Assembly: GCA_963815135.1 (NCBI GenBank) | Contig: CAWFFO010000011.1 | Coordinates: 1 to 64,000 of the forward strand | Origin: CAIWTU01 sp963815135 | GTDB taxonomy: Bacteria > Desulfobacterota > Desulfuromonadia > Geobacterales > Geobacteraceae | DNA: 64,000 nt | Direction of reading: 5' to 3' | Part shown: piece by piece, positions 43,960-52,542 of the stretch | Numbering within the stretch: position 1 is the first letter of the stretch | Layout: each line of letters begins with the position of its first letter | Position numbers and translations under genes: made by a program | Notes under the pieces: model-generated | Database searches by the model: none | What the model saw: only the letters and a program-made list of their open reading frames with translations | Told to the model about the DNA's origin: nothing

Positions 43960-45432
43960 TTACTGGATTTGTACTGACACTGGACCAGCAGCAGTCGTCG
44001 AATTACCTGGCGGAGCATCTATCGAGACACTAACTGGGTTACTCGTGCCAGTTGACGATCCTGATGCCGCGTCAAAGGCTACACTAACTGGATCGCTTGT
44101 ACCTGTTGAAGAGCCTGACGGAGCATCAATGGTAACGCTTACAGGAGCAGTCCCAGTTGATGAATTTCCGGGTGGGGAATCAATTACAACACTTATGCTG
44201 TTCGCGGTGAGATGATCCATACTCCCTGTAAAAGGATTAGCCACAAAGACAACGGTCTCCGTGCCGCCGGAACTGACAGTAGTGGCACCCAACTGTAAGG
44301 CATTCACGGTAAAGTCAATCGCACCGCTTGTAGGGATAGTAATGTATTGAGGTACGGTTACTGTTCCGGTGCTACTGGAACTCAATGGAATAGTCAGTGA
44401 AGTACCTAGTGGAGGAGACACTGATACAGTAATAGTTGCTGATCCGCCTGGGATAATCGATAGTTGACCAGGGTTGAAAGTAATTTTTGATGACGACAGC
44501 GTTACACCGACCTGGGCATATCCATTCGTAGTTGTCACCCTGATAGAGTCTGTACCGTTTGAAAGGGCGGTCATGTCGGCTGTAATCTGGGAATCAGTTA
44601 CTCTAATATTGTCTATGGCGATCTGGCCGCCAGTGGAGGTTACAGTGTTCATGGTAAGTAGATTCTGTCCCGTAATGGTTACAGGGATTTTGGTCCCTAC
44701 AAAGAGGATATCCGGACTTATGCCAGTAATGACTGGAGATGCATTCGAGGTTGAAGCATTACTTACAGAAAGGAGGTTGCCGAGTTCATCGTAGTTGTAA
44801 ATAACGGCATTTGTCCCTTGTGATATTCTGCTCAGCCTGCCAAGATCATCATAGAAGTAGCTTACCGATGACGTCGGAGCGTTGACGGCGAAGGAAGCTG
44901 TAATAGTATGGTTGGCGGTAACATTGGAAAAAGTATAGCTGGTTATTACCCCCTGGGAGACACTGTCAACCGTCACGTTCGTAATACTGTAGCCAGTGTC
45001 CGGAGTTATGGTGAAGGTCTGACTGCCGCCGGAGTTGACTGTCGCAGTTGCGGGGGTCACGGTCCCACCGTTTCCGGCCGTAGCGGTAATGGTATATGTA
45101 TTGATGGCGAAGGTTGCTGATATCGTATGATTGGCGGTGACGTTACTAAATGTGTAGCTGGTTATCGCACCTTGGGAATTGCCGTCCACCACGACGGCTG
45201 AGATATGGTAGCCTGTGTTCGGTGTTACAGTAAAGGTCTTGCTGCCACCGGAAGAGACCGACACTGCTCCTGAAGGTGAAATACTTCCGTTGCTTCCGGC
45301 AGATGCGGTGATAGTGTATTGTTTTGCCGCATTAACAGCCGGGGTTTTAATCATTAAACAAATAAACAAAAAAAACAAAAACTTGAGAAGACAAAAAAAG
45401 GGAGAAGAGGACATTCTGTTTCCGGCATGCAT
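43960..45432 (-). CDS. Exported InlB-repeat/TIG protein with one YD repeat
   Basis: 490 residues with an N-terminal signal region (FFCLLKFLFFLFICLMIKTP). Two divergent InlB B-repeats follow (KQYTITASAGSNGSISPSGA and NTYTITATAGNGGTVTPATA, each ending in TSYTFSNVTANHTI). Then come one YD repeat (VSYFYDDLGRLSRISQGTNA), a TIG-like domain (SPVITGISPDILFVGTKIPV) and an Ig-like region. The C-terminus has a tandem repeat of about 20 residues, four copies of PVSVxIDAPxGxSTGTs, each slightly diverged. GAGAGG precedes the start. The mix of repeat types matches the RHS protein in the same operon. Confidence 0.78.
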   Translation of the reverse strand: MHAGNRMSSSPFFCLLKFLFFLFICLMIKTPAVNAAKQYTITASAGSNGSISPSGAVSVSSGGSKTFTVTPNTGYHISAVVVDGNSQGAITSYTFSNVTANHTISATFAINTYTITATAGNGGTVTPATATVNSGGSQTFTITPDTGYSITNVTVDSVSQGVITSYTFSNVTANHTITASFAVNAPTSSVSYFYDDLGRLSRISQGTNAVIYNYDELGNLLSVSNASTSNASPVITGISPDILFVGTKIPVTITGQNLLTMNTVTSTGGQIAIDNIRVTDSQITADMTALSNGTDSIRVTTTNGYAQVGVTLSSSKITFNPGQLSIIPGGSATITVSVSPPLGTSLTIPLSSSSTGTVTVPQYITIPTSGAIDFTVNALQLGATTVSSGGTETVVFVANPFTGSMDHLTANSISVVIDSPPGNSSTGTAPVSVTIDAPSGSSTGTSDPVSVAFDAASGSSTGTSNPVSVSIDAPPGNSTTAAGPVSVQIQ

Positions 45433-45842
45433 AAAAACCTCTCTTATGGTGGTTTATGGAGCCAAATGACTTCAGAAAGATTGAAAGAAAAAAACCAACG
45501 ATATTTGAATATTTAATTATAAAAACAATCTTACTAAAATTCAGTAACCAAATATCATAAGTTTAAATTATGTCAAGTAAGGTTTTATAACAAAAAAATT
45601 ATAAATATTGATATCCGAGAGGCTGTTTTTGGAGACTTCAGGTGGGATGGTATTTTTACTTAATAAATACAACTATATATTTGCTTATTATCTACATTTG
45701 AATAATAAAAATAAAACTCGCAAATTGATTAATTAACATTACTGTAACAAAATATGGATGATTTTTATCAAAATATGCGATATGCAAATCATCAAGCGTG
45801 ATCATAATATTTCATAACAGTTGAAAAATGATTCCCTCACGT
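45433..45842. other. AT-rich upstream region of the RHS operon
   Basis: About 400 bp of very AT-rich DNA with no open frame of note. It should contain the promoter of the minus-strand operon, but no single promoter stands out from the many TATA-like sequences. Confidence 0.4.
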
Positions 45843-47339
45843 GGTATTTTTTCGGGAAAATGGAAATTAAACCGGACCATTTGCCCATTTTTTTTCATGT
45901 ATAGAGTGCTTTATCACTCCGCTTTGGAAAGCGGCGTTAATTTTTGCAATGCATCGGAACAGTATTTGCCACTATGCCCGTCAATATTCTTAATCTCCCC
46001 AGCTATGTCGTCACAGATGTTCACGAGACGGAGCACGACTACCACATTTATGCTGAAACCAAGGCTGTACCTGAAATTTGCCCACATTGCGGCGGTGATA
46101 ATCTAGTGGGTTTCGGCCGCAGGGAACAACTCGTTAAAGACTTGCCCATTCACAGCAAGCGTGTCGGGGTTTACATAACCACCCGTCGGCTTCAGTGCCG
46201 GTCCTGTTCAAAAACCTTCTACCAAACGCTACCAGATATCGCCGTGAACCGACAAATGACATCCCGGTTGGTAAACTGGATCGGCAGTCAGGCGCTCAAG
46301 CGTCCTTTTCTTTCAATTGCCGATGAAACAGGTGTAGACGAAAAGAGTATCCGTAATATCTTTAGAGATTACATTAACGATTTGGAGAAGACCGTCAGAT
46401 TTAAAGTCCCTCGTCTCATGGGAATCGACGAGATTCATCTGATCCGGCCACGTTGCGTTGTTTCCAACATCGACAGCCGGACAGCGGTGGAAATATTGCG
46501 TGACCGAAACAAGAATTCGGTTATCAACTACCTCTCACGGCTGAAGGGGAAAGAGCTTGTTAAGCTCGTGGCAATGGACATGTGGCAACCCTATCGGGAT
46601 GCAGTTTCTGTGGCTCTGCCGCAAGCCATTATCGTCATCGACAAGTTCCACGTTCTCAGGATGGCAAACGAATGTCTGGAAAGAATACGGAAAGAGTTAA
46701 GGGAGAACCTGACTGCCAAACAGCGCCGTGGGTTGATGCACGACCGATTCATTCTTTTGAAACGGGAATCGGAACTGATAGGGTTGGAGAGGATCACGCT
46801 TGAGTCCTGAACAAGAAATTTCCCTGCACTGGGTGATGCATACCGGGCAAAGGAGGATTTTTATGCGATTTACGATTCTCCCACTCGCGGAGAAGCCATC
46901 ACTTCTTACCAGCATTGGCAAACAAATCTCACTCCAAAAGTAACTGGCGCTTTCCAACCTCTCACTGGCGCAGTGAAAAACTGGCAGACTGAAATCTTCA
47001 ACTTCTTTGACCACCCGATCACCAATGCTTACACGGAGAGTTTAAACAATCTGATCAGGGTCATGAACCGTTTAGGGCGGGGATACAGTTTTGAGGCTTT
47101 AAGAGCTAAGATTCTCTTCACGGAAGGAATTCATAAGAAGCATCGGCAGCGTCCCAAATTTCAGAGAAGAGCAGAACCGGCCGGCAAAGCTCTTAACAAA
47201 TTAATCTACCACTACGGAATCTTTTTCGACCAGGAAGAATGGGCTGAAATAAATTACGGAGCCGACCTATCAACACTGGCCCAATGGATTGAGGAAGGCA
47301 AACTATAACCCTCCATCAATCACAAAATCCGAATACCCT
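45843..47339 (+). mobile_element. ISL3-family insertion sequence (approximate ends)
   Basis: Contains an ISL3-type transposase. Loosely matching ends are GGTATTTTTTCGGGAAAATG at the left and, in reverse, GGGTATTCGGATTTTGTG at the right; these boundaries are tentative. Two small hairpins (GAGTG/CACTC at 45904-45919 and CCGCTTT/AAAGCGG at 45919-45934) precede the transposase. It lies about 110 bp inside the right island end. Confidence 0.7.
45974..47308 (+). pseudogene. ISL3-family transposase with one in-frame stop
   Basis: A 444-residue transposase frame. Its zinc-binding N-terminus is CPHCGGDNLVGFGRREQLVK and CRSCSKTFYQTLPDI. An HTH follows, then the DDE core: PRLMGIDEIHLIRPRCVVSN, KLVAMDMWQPYRDAV with IIVIDKFHVLRMANE, and the Glu region ITNAYTESLNNLIRVMNR. 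The frame is continuous from 45974 to 47308 except for a TGA at 46808-46810 where tryptophan is expected. A single nonsense change or base error explains it. Confidence 0.85.
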
Positions 47340-47436
47340 TTATAATTAGTATTCCAAGTCGGTAATAAAAGTATAATTACAAATCGTAACTGTTTAATAT
47401 TTCATTCACTAATTCATTTAGTAACCATATAAGGAT

Positions 47437-47598
47437 TCACTTATATACCGATTTTACCCTGTCCTTGCTTTCCTTGACCGCTCCCTCAGGCAGTCCTACC
47501 GTGGCAAATTGTGGTAGCCCTTGTGCGATATCGACTTCAACCTGTACCAGGATGGCGTCAATGCCGACGAGAGCGCTGCTCAGAATCTTGGCAAGCAT
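47437..47598 (-). pseudogene. comM: comM, 5' fragment (first 50 codons)
   Basis: The missing start of comM. ATG at 47598 follows GGAGG. It reads MLAKILSSALVGIDAILVQV, EVDIAQGLPQFATVGLPEGA and VKESKDRVKS, the conserved N-terminal domain of ComM/YifB. At about 47449 homology stops and the frame ends after VYK at a TGA in island DNA. The continuation (ALKNSGYEF) is at 22740, 24.7 kb away. Only a short useless peptide would be made. Confidence 0.93.
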
Positions 47599-48192
47599 GA
47601 GACCTCCATTGGAATAATTTAGAAGCAGTTAATGTACAGCATTAAAATGATTTTGCCAAGTAATGCAGTAAACTGGTTACAATTTTTCGGCCGGTGCTGA
47701 TCTTTGTGGATCTTTTCAAACATGGTTATGAATTTCCCGCGGCAGGGTTTAGAGTCTTCGTAGCGGCTCCCATTTATTCGACATCTATATGAATGACTGC
47801 ATGTATTTTGCGGCTGTTCGTCGAATTTTAATCTAATCACGGTAGCAGATAATGAATAGTGAATAAAATATCAATAAATCTGACCTGTTATCCGCTTTTT
47901 ATGTGCGAAGCAAAACATTTTTTCAAAATTTTTGTTGACATAATCAGTTACACGAATTAAAAGTAACTTCCGTCAAAACTTGCTTATTATTACTGCAAAT
48001 CGGGTATGTTACATCCTGCCGTGGCAAGCCCGGTTTTTTCTTGGGATTATCAATTTATCTTCATCACAATCCTTTATTCCATGTCTGATGCATGCCGAAA
48101 AGACATTTCCGGAGTTTAAAAATTATTTGAGTATTACTGCCTGTTTTTGAAATGGGGGAAGTACTATTACTAATGCACGGGAGGAAGTAAAA
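47599..48192. other. Intergenic region before the acetate transporter
   Basis: No supported gene. A candidate promoter TTGACA (47935-47940) with TAAAAG 17 bp later lies about 230 bp upstream of the transporter. The upstream part should carry the comM promoter on the minus strand. Confidence 0.45.
47935..47963 (+). promoter_or_regulatory. Candidate promoter for the 48193 transporter
   Basis: A perfect TTGACA -35 box and a weak TAAAAG -10 box with a 17-bp spacer. The leader would be about 230 bases long. Confidence 0.3.
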
Positions 48193-48912
48193 ATGCAAAA
48201 TGAAGGGAAACAGGGGTTGAACGAATTTTTGACTGAAACAAAGGAACGCTTTGCAAAGGCGGGCACCGGCACAGTATGCGATCTCGAAGGCTGTCATGAT
48301 GTTTTTCCCGACTTGGGACCTCAAGTCAGCAAATCGGAAATTGCCATCTGCGATACGACAGCGAATCCCGCACCTCTAGGTCTGTTCGCTTTCGGTATGA
48401 CCACGGTTCTGCTGAACCTGCACAATGCCGGATTTTACCCGCTCGGCAGCATGATACTCGCCATGGGTATTTTTTACGGCGGTATTGCCCAGGTTATTGT
48501 CGGCGCCATGGAATGGAAGAAAAAGAACACGTTCGGAACTCTTGCTTTCAGCTCTTATGGTCTTTTCTGGCTGACCCTGGTGGCTCTGATCGTAATGCCC
48601 AAGCTGGGTATGTGCGACAAGGCCTCCGAAGAAGGCATGATCGCGTACCTGATAATGTGGGGCATTTTCACCGGCCTTCTGTTCATAGGTACATTAAAAC
48701 TCAACAGAGCGCTCCAGTTTGTCTTCCTCTCGCTTACTCTGCTGTTTTTCATGCTGGCTTACGGTGATTACACCGGCAACGTCGCATTCAAGCATTTGAC
48801 CGGTTTCGAAGGTATCATCTGTGGTCTTTCCGCGATTTACACAGGGATTGCCCAGGTATGGAACGAGATTTACGGCAAGACGGTTCTGCCTCTTGGTCCC
48901 GTGAAAAAATAA
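48193..48912 (+). CDS. satP: Acetate/succinate transporter, GPR1/FUN34/YaaH (SatP) family
   Basis: A 239-residue inner-membrane carrier. The family signature NPAPLGLFAFGMTTVLLNLH is present, followed by six hydrophobic segments from about residue 60 to 225 (for example MILAMGIFYGGIAQVIVGAM). An N-terminal soluble stretch of about 55 residues is longer than in E. coli SatP. GGGAGGAAG precedes the start. Acetate is the main electron donor for Geobacter-type organisms, so this fits as an acetate uptake system. A strong terminator follows. Confidence 0.9.
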   Translation: MQNEGKQGLNEFLTETKERFAKAGTGTVCDLEGCHDVFPDLGPQVSKSEIAICDTTANPAPLGLFAFGMTTVLLNLHNAGFYPLGSMILAMGIFYGGIAQVIVGAMEWKKKNTFGTLAFSSYGLFWLTLVALIVMPKLGMCDKASEEGMIAYLIMWGIFTGLLFIGTLKLNRALQFVFLSLTLLFFMLAYGDYTGNVAFKHLTGFEGIICGLSAIYTGIAQVWNEIYGKTVLPLGPVKK

Positions 48913-48931
48913 TTGATCAAACAGCAGGATG

Positions 48932-48969
48932 AAAAAAGCCCCTTTGTCACAAGACAACGGGGCTTTTTT
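48932..48969 (+). terminator. Rho-independent terminator after satP
   Basis: AAAAAAGCCCC (48932-48942) and GGGGCTTTTTT (48959-48969) form an 11-bp stem ending in a T6 tract. Confidence 0.9.
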
Positions 48970-49225
48970 GCGTTCCGCCGATTATCTGTTCAAAGCTTGA
49001 TTCTTGGGGGCAGAGGCAGGAAGCAAGATGCTGCTTGAAAGTGAGTTTTTGAAATGCATCTCCAAAAACATGCTGCTGGAAGATAATTTTACAAAAGAAA
49101 ATGATTTTTTATTCATGCAGAAGTTGCGGTCTCTTTTTTTGTTGATATTATTCAATCATAATCCCTTGTGGGTATTGTGGTGTCAAATTAGTAAAAATTT
49201 GATTCAACAGAAAGGAGGCTTTAGA

Positions 49226-49561
49226 ATGTCGAAGATGAAAGTAATGTTATTATTGCTTGCAGGACTGTTGTTGTCAGGGTGCGCGTGCGTAACGAAAGAT
49301 TATGTTGATCAGCAGGATGCAATGCTTGCCGACAGAATAGGCAAGGTGGAGTCCAAAGCCGCGGCCAATGAAGCGAAAATCAATGAAATCGGGAGCAAGG
49401 TTGATGCTATGGCAGCCGATGTTGCCGCAGCAAAAGCCGATGCCGCCGACGCCAAGGCGATGGCAGCCGATGCAGCCAAGAAGGCCGACGAGTGCGCCGC
49501 GAAATGCGAGGAGGCCGGACAGAAAACAAAAAAAGCATTTGAACTTCAGCAGAAAAAATAA
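49226..49561 (+). CDS. Small alanine-rich coiled-coil lipoprotein (Lpp-like)
   Basis: A 111-residue lipoprotein precursor: MSKMKVMLLLLAGLLLSGCA contains the lipobox LLSGC. The mature part is a long helix with a heptad of alanines and charged residues (AAANEAKINEIGSKVDAMAA, AKADAADAKAMAADAAKK), like the Braun-type lipoproteins, and ends in KK. AAAGGAGG precedes 49226; the longer upstream frame is not used. Two cysteines (DECAAKCEEAG) near the C-terminus are unusual. Probably an outer-membrane spacer lipoprotein. Confidence 0.82.
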   Translation: MSKMKVMLLLLAGLLLSGCACVTKDYVDQQDAMLADRIGKVESKAAANEAKINEIGSKVDAMAADVAAAKADAADAKAMAADAAKKADECAAKCEEAGQKTKKAFELQQKK

Positions 49562-49587
49562 CATCCTTCCAATTCCGGAAAACCGGG

Positions 49588-49619
49588 TCCGGCAGACATG
49601 ATCTGCCGGATTTTTTTTT
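49588..49619 (+). terminator. Rho-independent terminator
   Basis: TCCGGCAGA (49588-49596) and TCTGCCGGA (49602-49610) form a perfect 9-bp stem with a 5-base loop, followed by T9. Confidence 0.93.
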
Positions 49620-49790
49620 CAAAAGTGCTTGAATGCATTCATCATGATAATGCTTTGAGAGTTGAGAATATTGCCTTTTTGAAATCTTGGTGCGGACCGT
49701 AACAATAGGTTTTCTTATATTTATATTTGTGTTAAAAATAGACTGAATGTTATTTGGCAGTACTACCATAACCATGGAGCAGGTAATATT

Positions 49791-50033
49791 ATGAAAAACA
49801 AAAACAGTGAATCATCAGTATTATTGGCATTCATTGCCGGTGCCGCGGTTGCTGCCGGCGTGACGCTGCTTCTCACCCCCAAGGCCGGAAAAGAAGTGCG
49901 CGAGAAACTGGGCGATGTGAAGGAAGATGCCGTTCAGAAAATCAGGGAATGCGCACGCGAGGCCAAATTCAGGGTCGGTCCGAAAACAAAAGAGGATGCC
50001 TTTTTTTATGAAGGCGGAGATTGCTGGATATAG
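49791..50033 (+). CDS. YtxH-domain membrane protein
   Basis: An 80-residue protein of the YtxH family: VLLAFIAGAAVAAGVTLLLT is the single membrane segment and is followed by PKAGKEVREKLGDVKEDAVQ, the family signature. The cytoplasmic tail is charged. These proteins are stress-associated but of unknown mechanism. It starts 18 bp before exeA ends its leader, so it is probably the first gene of the exeA-gspB transcript. Confidence 0.8.
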   Translation: MKNKNSESSVLLAFIAGAAVAAGVTLLLTPKAGKEVREKLGDVKEDAVQKIRECAREAKFRVGPKTKEDAFFYEGGDCWI

Positions 50034-50051
50034 GACGGATCATTATCTGAC

Positions 50052-51698
50052 ATGTATTGCGCCTGTTTCGGTTTCAAAGAGAAGCCTTTCAATATAACAC
50101 CCGACCCGTCCTTTATCTATTTCAGCAGAACCCACAAGGAAGCGTTCGCCCATCTGCTGTACGGGATCGACAACCATGTCGGTTTCATCGAAATCACCGG
50201 TGAAGTGGGGACCGGTAAAACCACCGTTCTGCGGACCCTGCTCGGCCAGCTGGACGGGAAAAACTATCGAACCGCTCTTATTTTCAATCCTTGCCTCTCA
50301 TCCGCCGGGCTCATGCAGGGTATCAACCGTGAGTACGGCCTGCCATACAAAGGCCTCGACAACGAAGAACTCCTTGAAATCCTGAACCAGTTCCTGCTGC
50401 GGCAGAATGCCGACGGGAACACTGTCGTTCTGGTCATAGATGAAGCACAGAACCTGAAGCAGGACGTACTGGAACAGATCCGCCTCATCTCCAACCTGGA
50501 AACCGAAAGGGACAAGCTGATCCAGATAATACTCGCAGGCCAGCCCGAGTTGGAGCAACTCCTGAAAAGGCCCGATTTGCGGCAGCTGAACCAGAGGATA
50601 GCGGTACGATATCATCTTTCACACATGGATTTCGAGGATACCGGGGATTATATCAGGCATCGGATCGCGGTTGCTGGTGGGAGAAACGGGGTCGGCTTTT
50701 CCAGCTCAGCCGTCAAGGGAGTATTCAGGTTTTCCGGAGGAGTGCCGAGGCTCATCAATATACTGTGCGACCGTTCACTTCTTGCCGGCTACACTGCCGG
50801 GCAGGATGAAATTACCGGCGCCATGGTTGCGCTGGCAGTCAAAGATATACGGAAAACTGGAACAAAAACCCAATCCAATCGGCGTTTTTTCCCGGTGGGC
50901 GCGACATTTCTGGCACTGTTCCTGGTTCTCGTTGCTTTCGGCGTGTTTCGCATTTTTCCCGGTATGACGACCTTATCCGACTCCGTTACTGTTTTCTCCA
51001 GTCAGGTCAAAGCTCCGATGCCGTCCAGGCAGGCATTCCCCGGCATTTTTCGTAACGCCTTATCGCAAATTGGCGAAACATCAAGCGCCGTACAGGCGTT
51101 TAATGCCCTTGCCGTCCGTTGGAAGGTGCCACCCGTCACCGGTCCGGTTTCCCGCGCTAAATTCACAGGTCTCGACAGCCTCGCTTCGTCCCGGTCTTTG
51201 CGTATTTCCAGCTTCAGCGGAAATCTGGGCGCACTTTTGCGCATGAACCTGCCCGCTGTTCTGGAACTGACTCTGCCCGGAGTTGATGGTAAGCGCTATC
51301 TTGCGCTCACCGGGGGTGATTCGGGGAGATTGATGGTGCTGCCTTCGGTGGCGGGAAAAAATTACGTTACGCGTGCCGAACTGGATAAAGTCTGGTCCGG
51401 CCGGGCTTACCTTGTCTGGAAAAACTTCCTGGAAATTCCGCTCGGGCTCAAGTCCGGAAGCAAAGGCGAATCGGTCGGGCAGCTGCAGGCGCTGCTCAAG
51501 GCGGCGGGGTTTTATAAAGGCAACGCAACCAATTTATTTGACGGACCCACTACTGCCTCGGTTGAAAAATTCCAGTCTGCCCACGGCCTTCTGATAGACG
51601 GTATAGTCGGAAATAATACCCTGATGCTTCTGTATGCCTCGACCGGGAGGTATTTTATTCCGGAACTGGTGAAAAAGGGAGGTTCGTTGGAGGGATGA
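50052..51698 (+). CDS. exeA: ExeA/GspA-type ATPase with peptidoglycan-binding domain
   Basis: A 548-residue type II secretion accessory protein. The N-terminal signature is FGFKEKPFNITPDPSFIYFS. Walker A is GEVGTGKTTVLRTLLG (near residues 51-66) and Walker B is VVLVIDEAQNL. A single membrane helix lies near 278-300 (PVGATFLALFLVLVAFGVFR). The periplasmic part ends in a PG_binding_1 repeat (KGESVGQLQALLKAAGFYKG, SVEKFQSAHGLLIDGIVG). In Aeromonas, ExeA with ExeB opens peptidoglycan for secretin assembly. It overlaps the next gene by 4 bp (ATGA). Confidence 0.92.
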   Translation: MYCACFGFKEKPFNITPDPSFIYFSRTHKEAFAHLLYGIDNHVGFIEITGEVGTGKTTVLRTLLGQLDGKNYRTALIFNPCLSSAGLMQGINREYGLPYKGLDNEELLEILNQFLLRQNADGNTVVLVIDEAQNLKQDVLEQIRLISNLETERDKLIQIILAGQPELEQLLKRPDLRQLNQRIAVRYHLSHMDFEDTGDYIRHRIAVAGGRNGVGFSSSAVKGVFRFSGGVPRLINILCDRSLLAGYTAGQDEITGAMVALAVKDIRKTGTKTQSNRRFFPVGATFLALFLVLVAFGVFRIFPGMTTLSDSVTVFSSQVKAPMPSRQAFPGIFRNALSQIGETSSAVQAFNALAVRWKVPPVTGPVSRAKFTGLDSLASSRSLRISSFSGNLGALLRMNLPAVLELTLPGVDGKRYLALTGGDSGRLMVLPSVAGKNYVTRAELDKVWSGRAYLVWKNFLEIPLGLKSGSKGESVGQLQALLKAAGFYKGNATNLFDGPTTASVEKFQSAHGLLIDGIVGNNTLMLLYASTGRYFIPELVKKGGSLEG

Positions 51699-52360
51699 GC
51701 GTCATACTCGATGCACTGAAAAAACTCGAACGGGAAAAGGCCTCCCGCAGAAACGGTCCCGTGGATATCGTCCCGGAAATCACCGTTTCCTCAAAGCAGC
51801 GGCAAAAATCCGGGAAATGGAAAATTTCCGTCTTGATAACCGGTGCCGTCATGGTTACGGCAGTTGCTACAACGTTAGTCGTTACTTCTTACATATCCCG
51901 CGACAAAAAGGTCCCCCCTGTCGTCGCTGCAGGCACGCCTGCAGTAAATGAGGCCCCACCATCGGCACCGGTCCCGCTCCCACCGGTTGCCGCAAGTCCC
52001 GTAAATTCTTTTCCAGCTGTGTCCGAAACTGCCCCCAAACCTTTATCCGGGCCTGCCCGCCAGCTGACGCAAGAAACCGTCACTCCGGTGGAGCGGCCGA
52101 TAAACTCTCCGGCAATTCCGGAGAAAAATCAGGAAACTGTCCACAACAACGCGGGGGCGCCGGCTTCGCTGGTGGTGTCCGGCATTGCATGGCAGGATGA
52201 CAGACAATTCCGCAGGGCGGTCGTCAACGGCGCGCTGGTCGGGGAAGGCGCGGATATCTCCGGTGTCCGGGTCGCCCGCATATACCGGGACAAGGTGCGT
52301 TTTTCCATTGACGGCCGGACTTTCGATGTTTCAATGACCGGACAGCCTCAAGGCAAATAG
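51695..52360 (+). CDS. gspB: GspB/ExeB-type secretion assembly protein
   Basis: A 221-residue bitopic membrane protein. The N-terminus MSVILDALKKLEREKASR is the family signature. One membrane helix (ISVLITGAVMVTAVATTLVV, about 45-64) is followed by a proline-rich periplasmic linker. The C-terminal T2SSB domain reads LVVSGIAWQDDRQFRRAVVN and GVRVARIYRDKVRFSIDG. Translation is coupled to exeA by the ATGA overlap. It is expected to form the ExeA-ExeB complex. Confidence 0.92.
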   Translation: MSVILDALKKLEREKASRRNGPVDIVPEITVSSKQRQKSGKWKISVLITGAVMVTAVATTLVVTSYISRDKKVPPVVAAGTPAVNEAPPSAPVPLPPVAASPVNSFPAVSETAPKPLSGPARQLTQETVTPVERPINSPAIPEKNQETVHNNAGAPASLVVSGIAWQDDRQFRRAVVNGALVGEGADISGVRVARIYRDKVRFSIDGRTFDVSMTGQPQGK

Positions 52361-52542
52361 TCAATTGATTCCCCTTCAAACTTCACTCTTCTCTTAATTT
52401 ACCCTTCTCATCAGTGCCCGGCTTTCATTGCCGGAAAGATTCTTTAAGCAGAAGAAGTTTTTTGCTCAAGTCCATTATAAGTGGAGCAAAACTTGCTATA
52501 CTTATTTGCAGATACAATATAATTATATGGAAATAAATATAT

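Larger units (their letters stand above)
22741..47449. mobile_element. 24.7 kb genomic island inserted in comM
   Basis: The two comM pieces abut this segment exactly: DRVKS at 47450 joins ALKNSGYEF at 22740, and the combined length (about 510 codons) matches intact ComM. The interior has lower GC, two IS elements, gene remnants and accessory defence-type genes, unlike the flanks. Near both ends lie ACTAA/TTAGT inverted repeats. The only integration gene seen is the broken one at 22877. comM is a known island target in other bacteria, for example AbaR islands in Acinetobacter, but no Tn7-like tni genes are seen here. Confidence 0.88.

Noticed and set aside
46808..46810. TGA in the ISL3 transposase as a selenocysteine codon
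   Set aside because: No SECIS-like hairpin follows and transposases of this family do not use selenocysteine; tryptophan is expected there.
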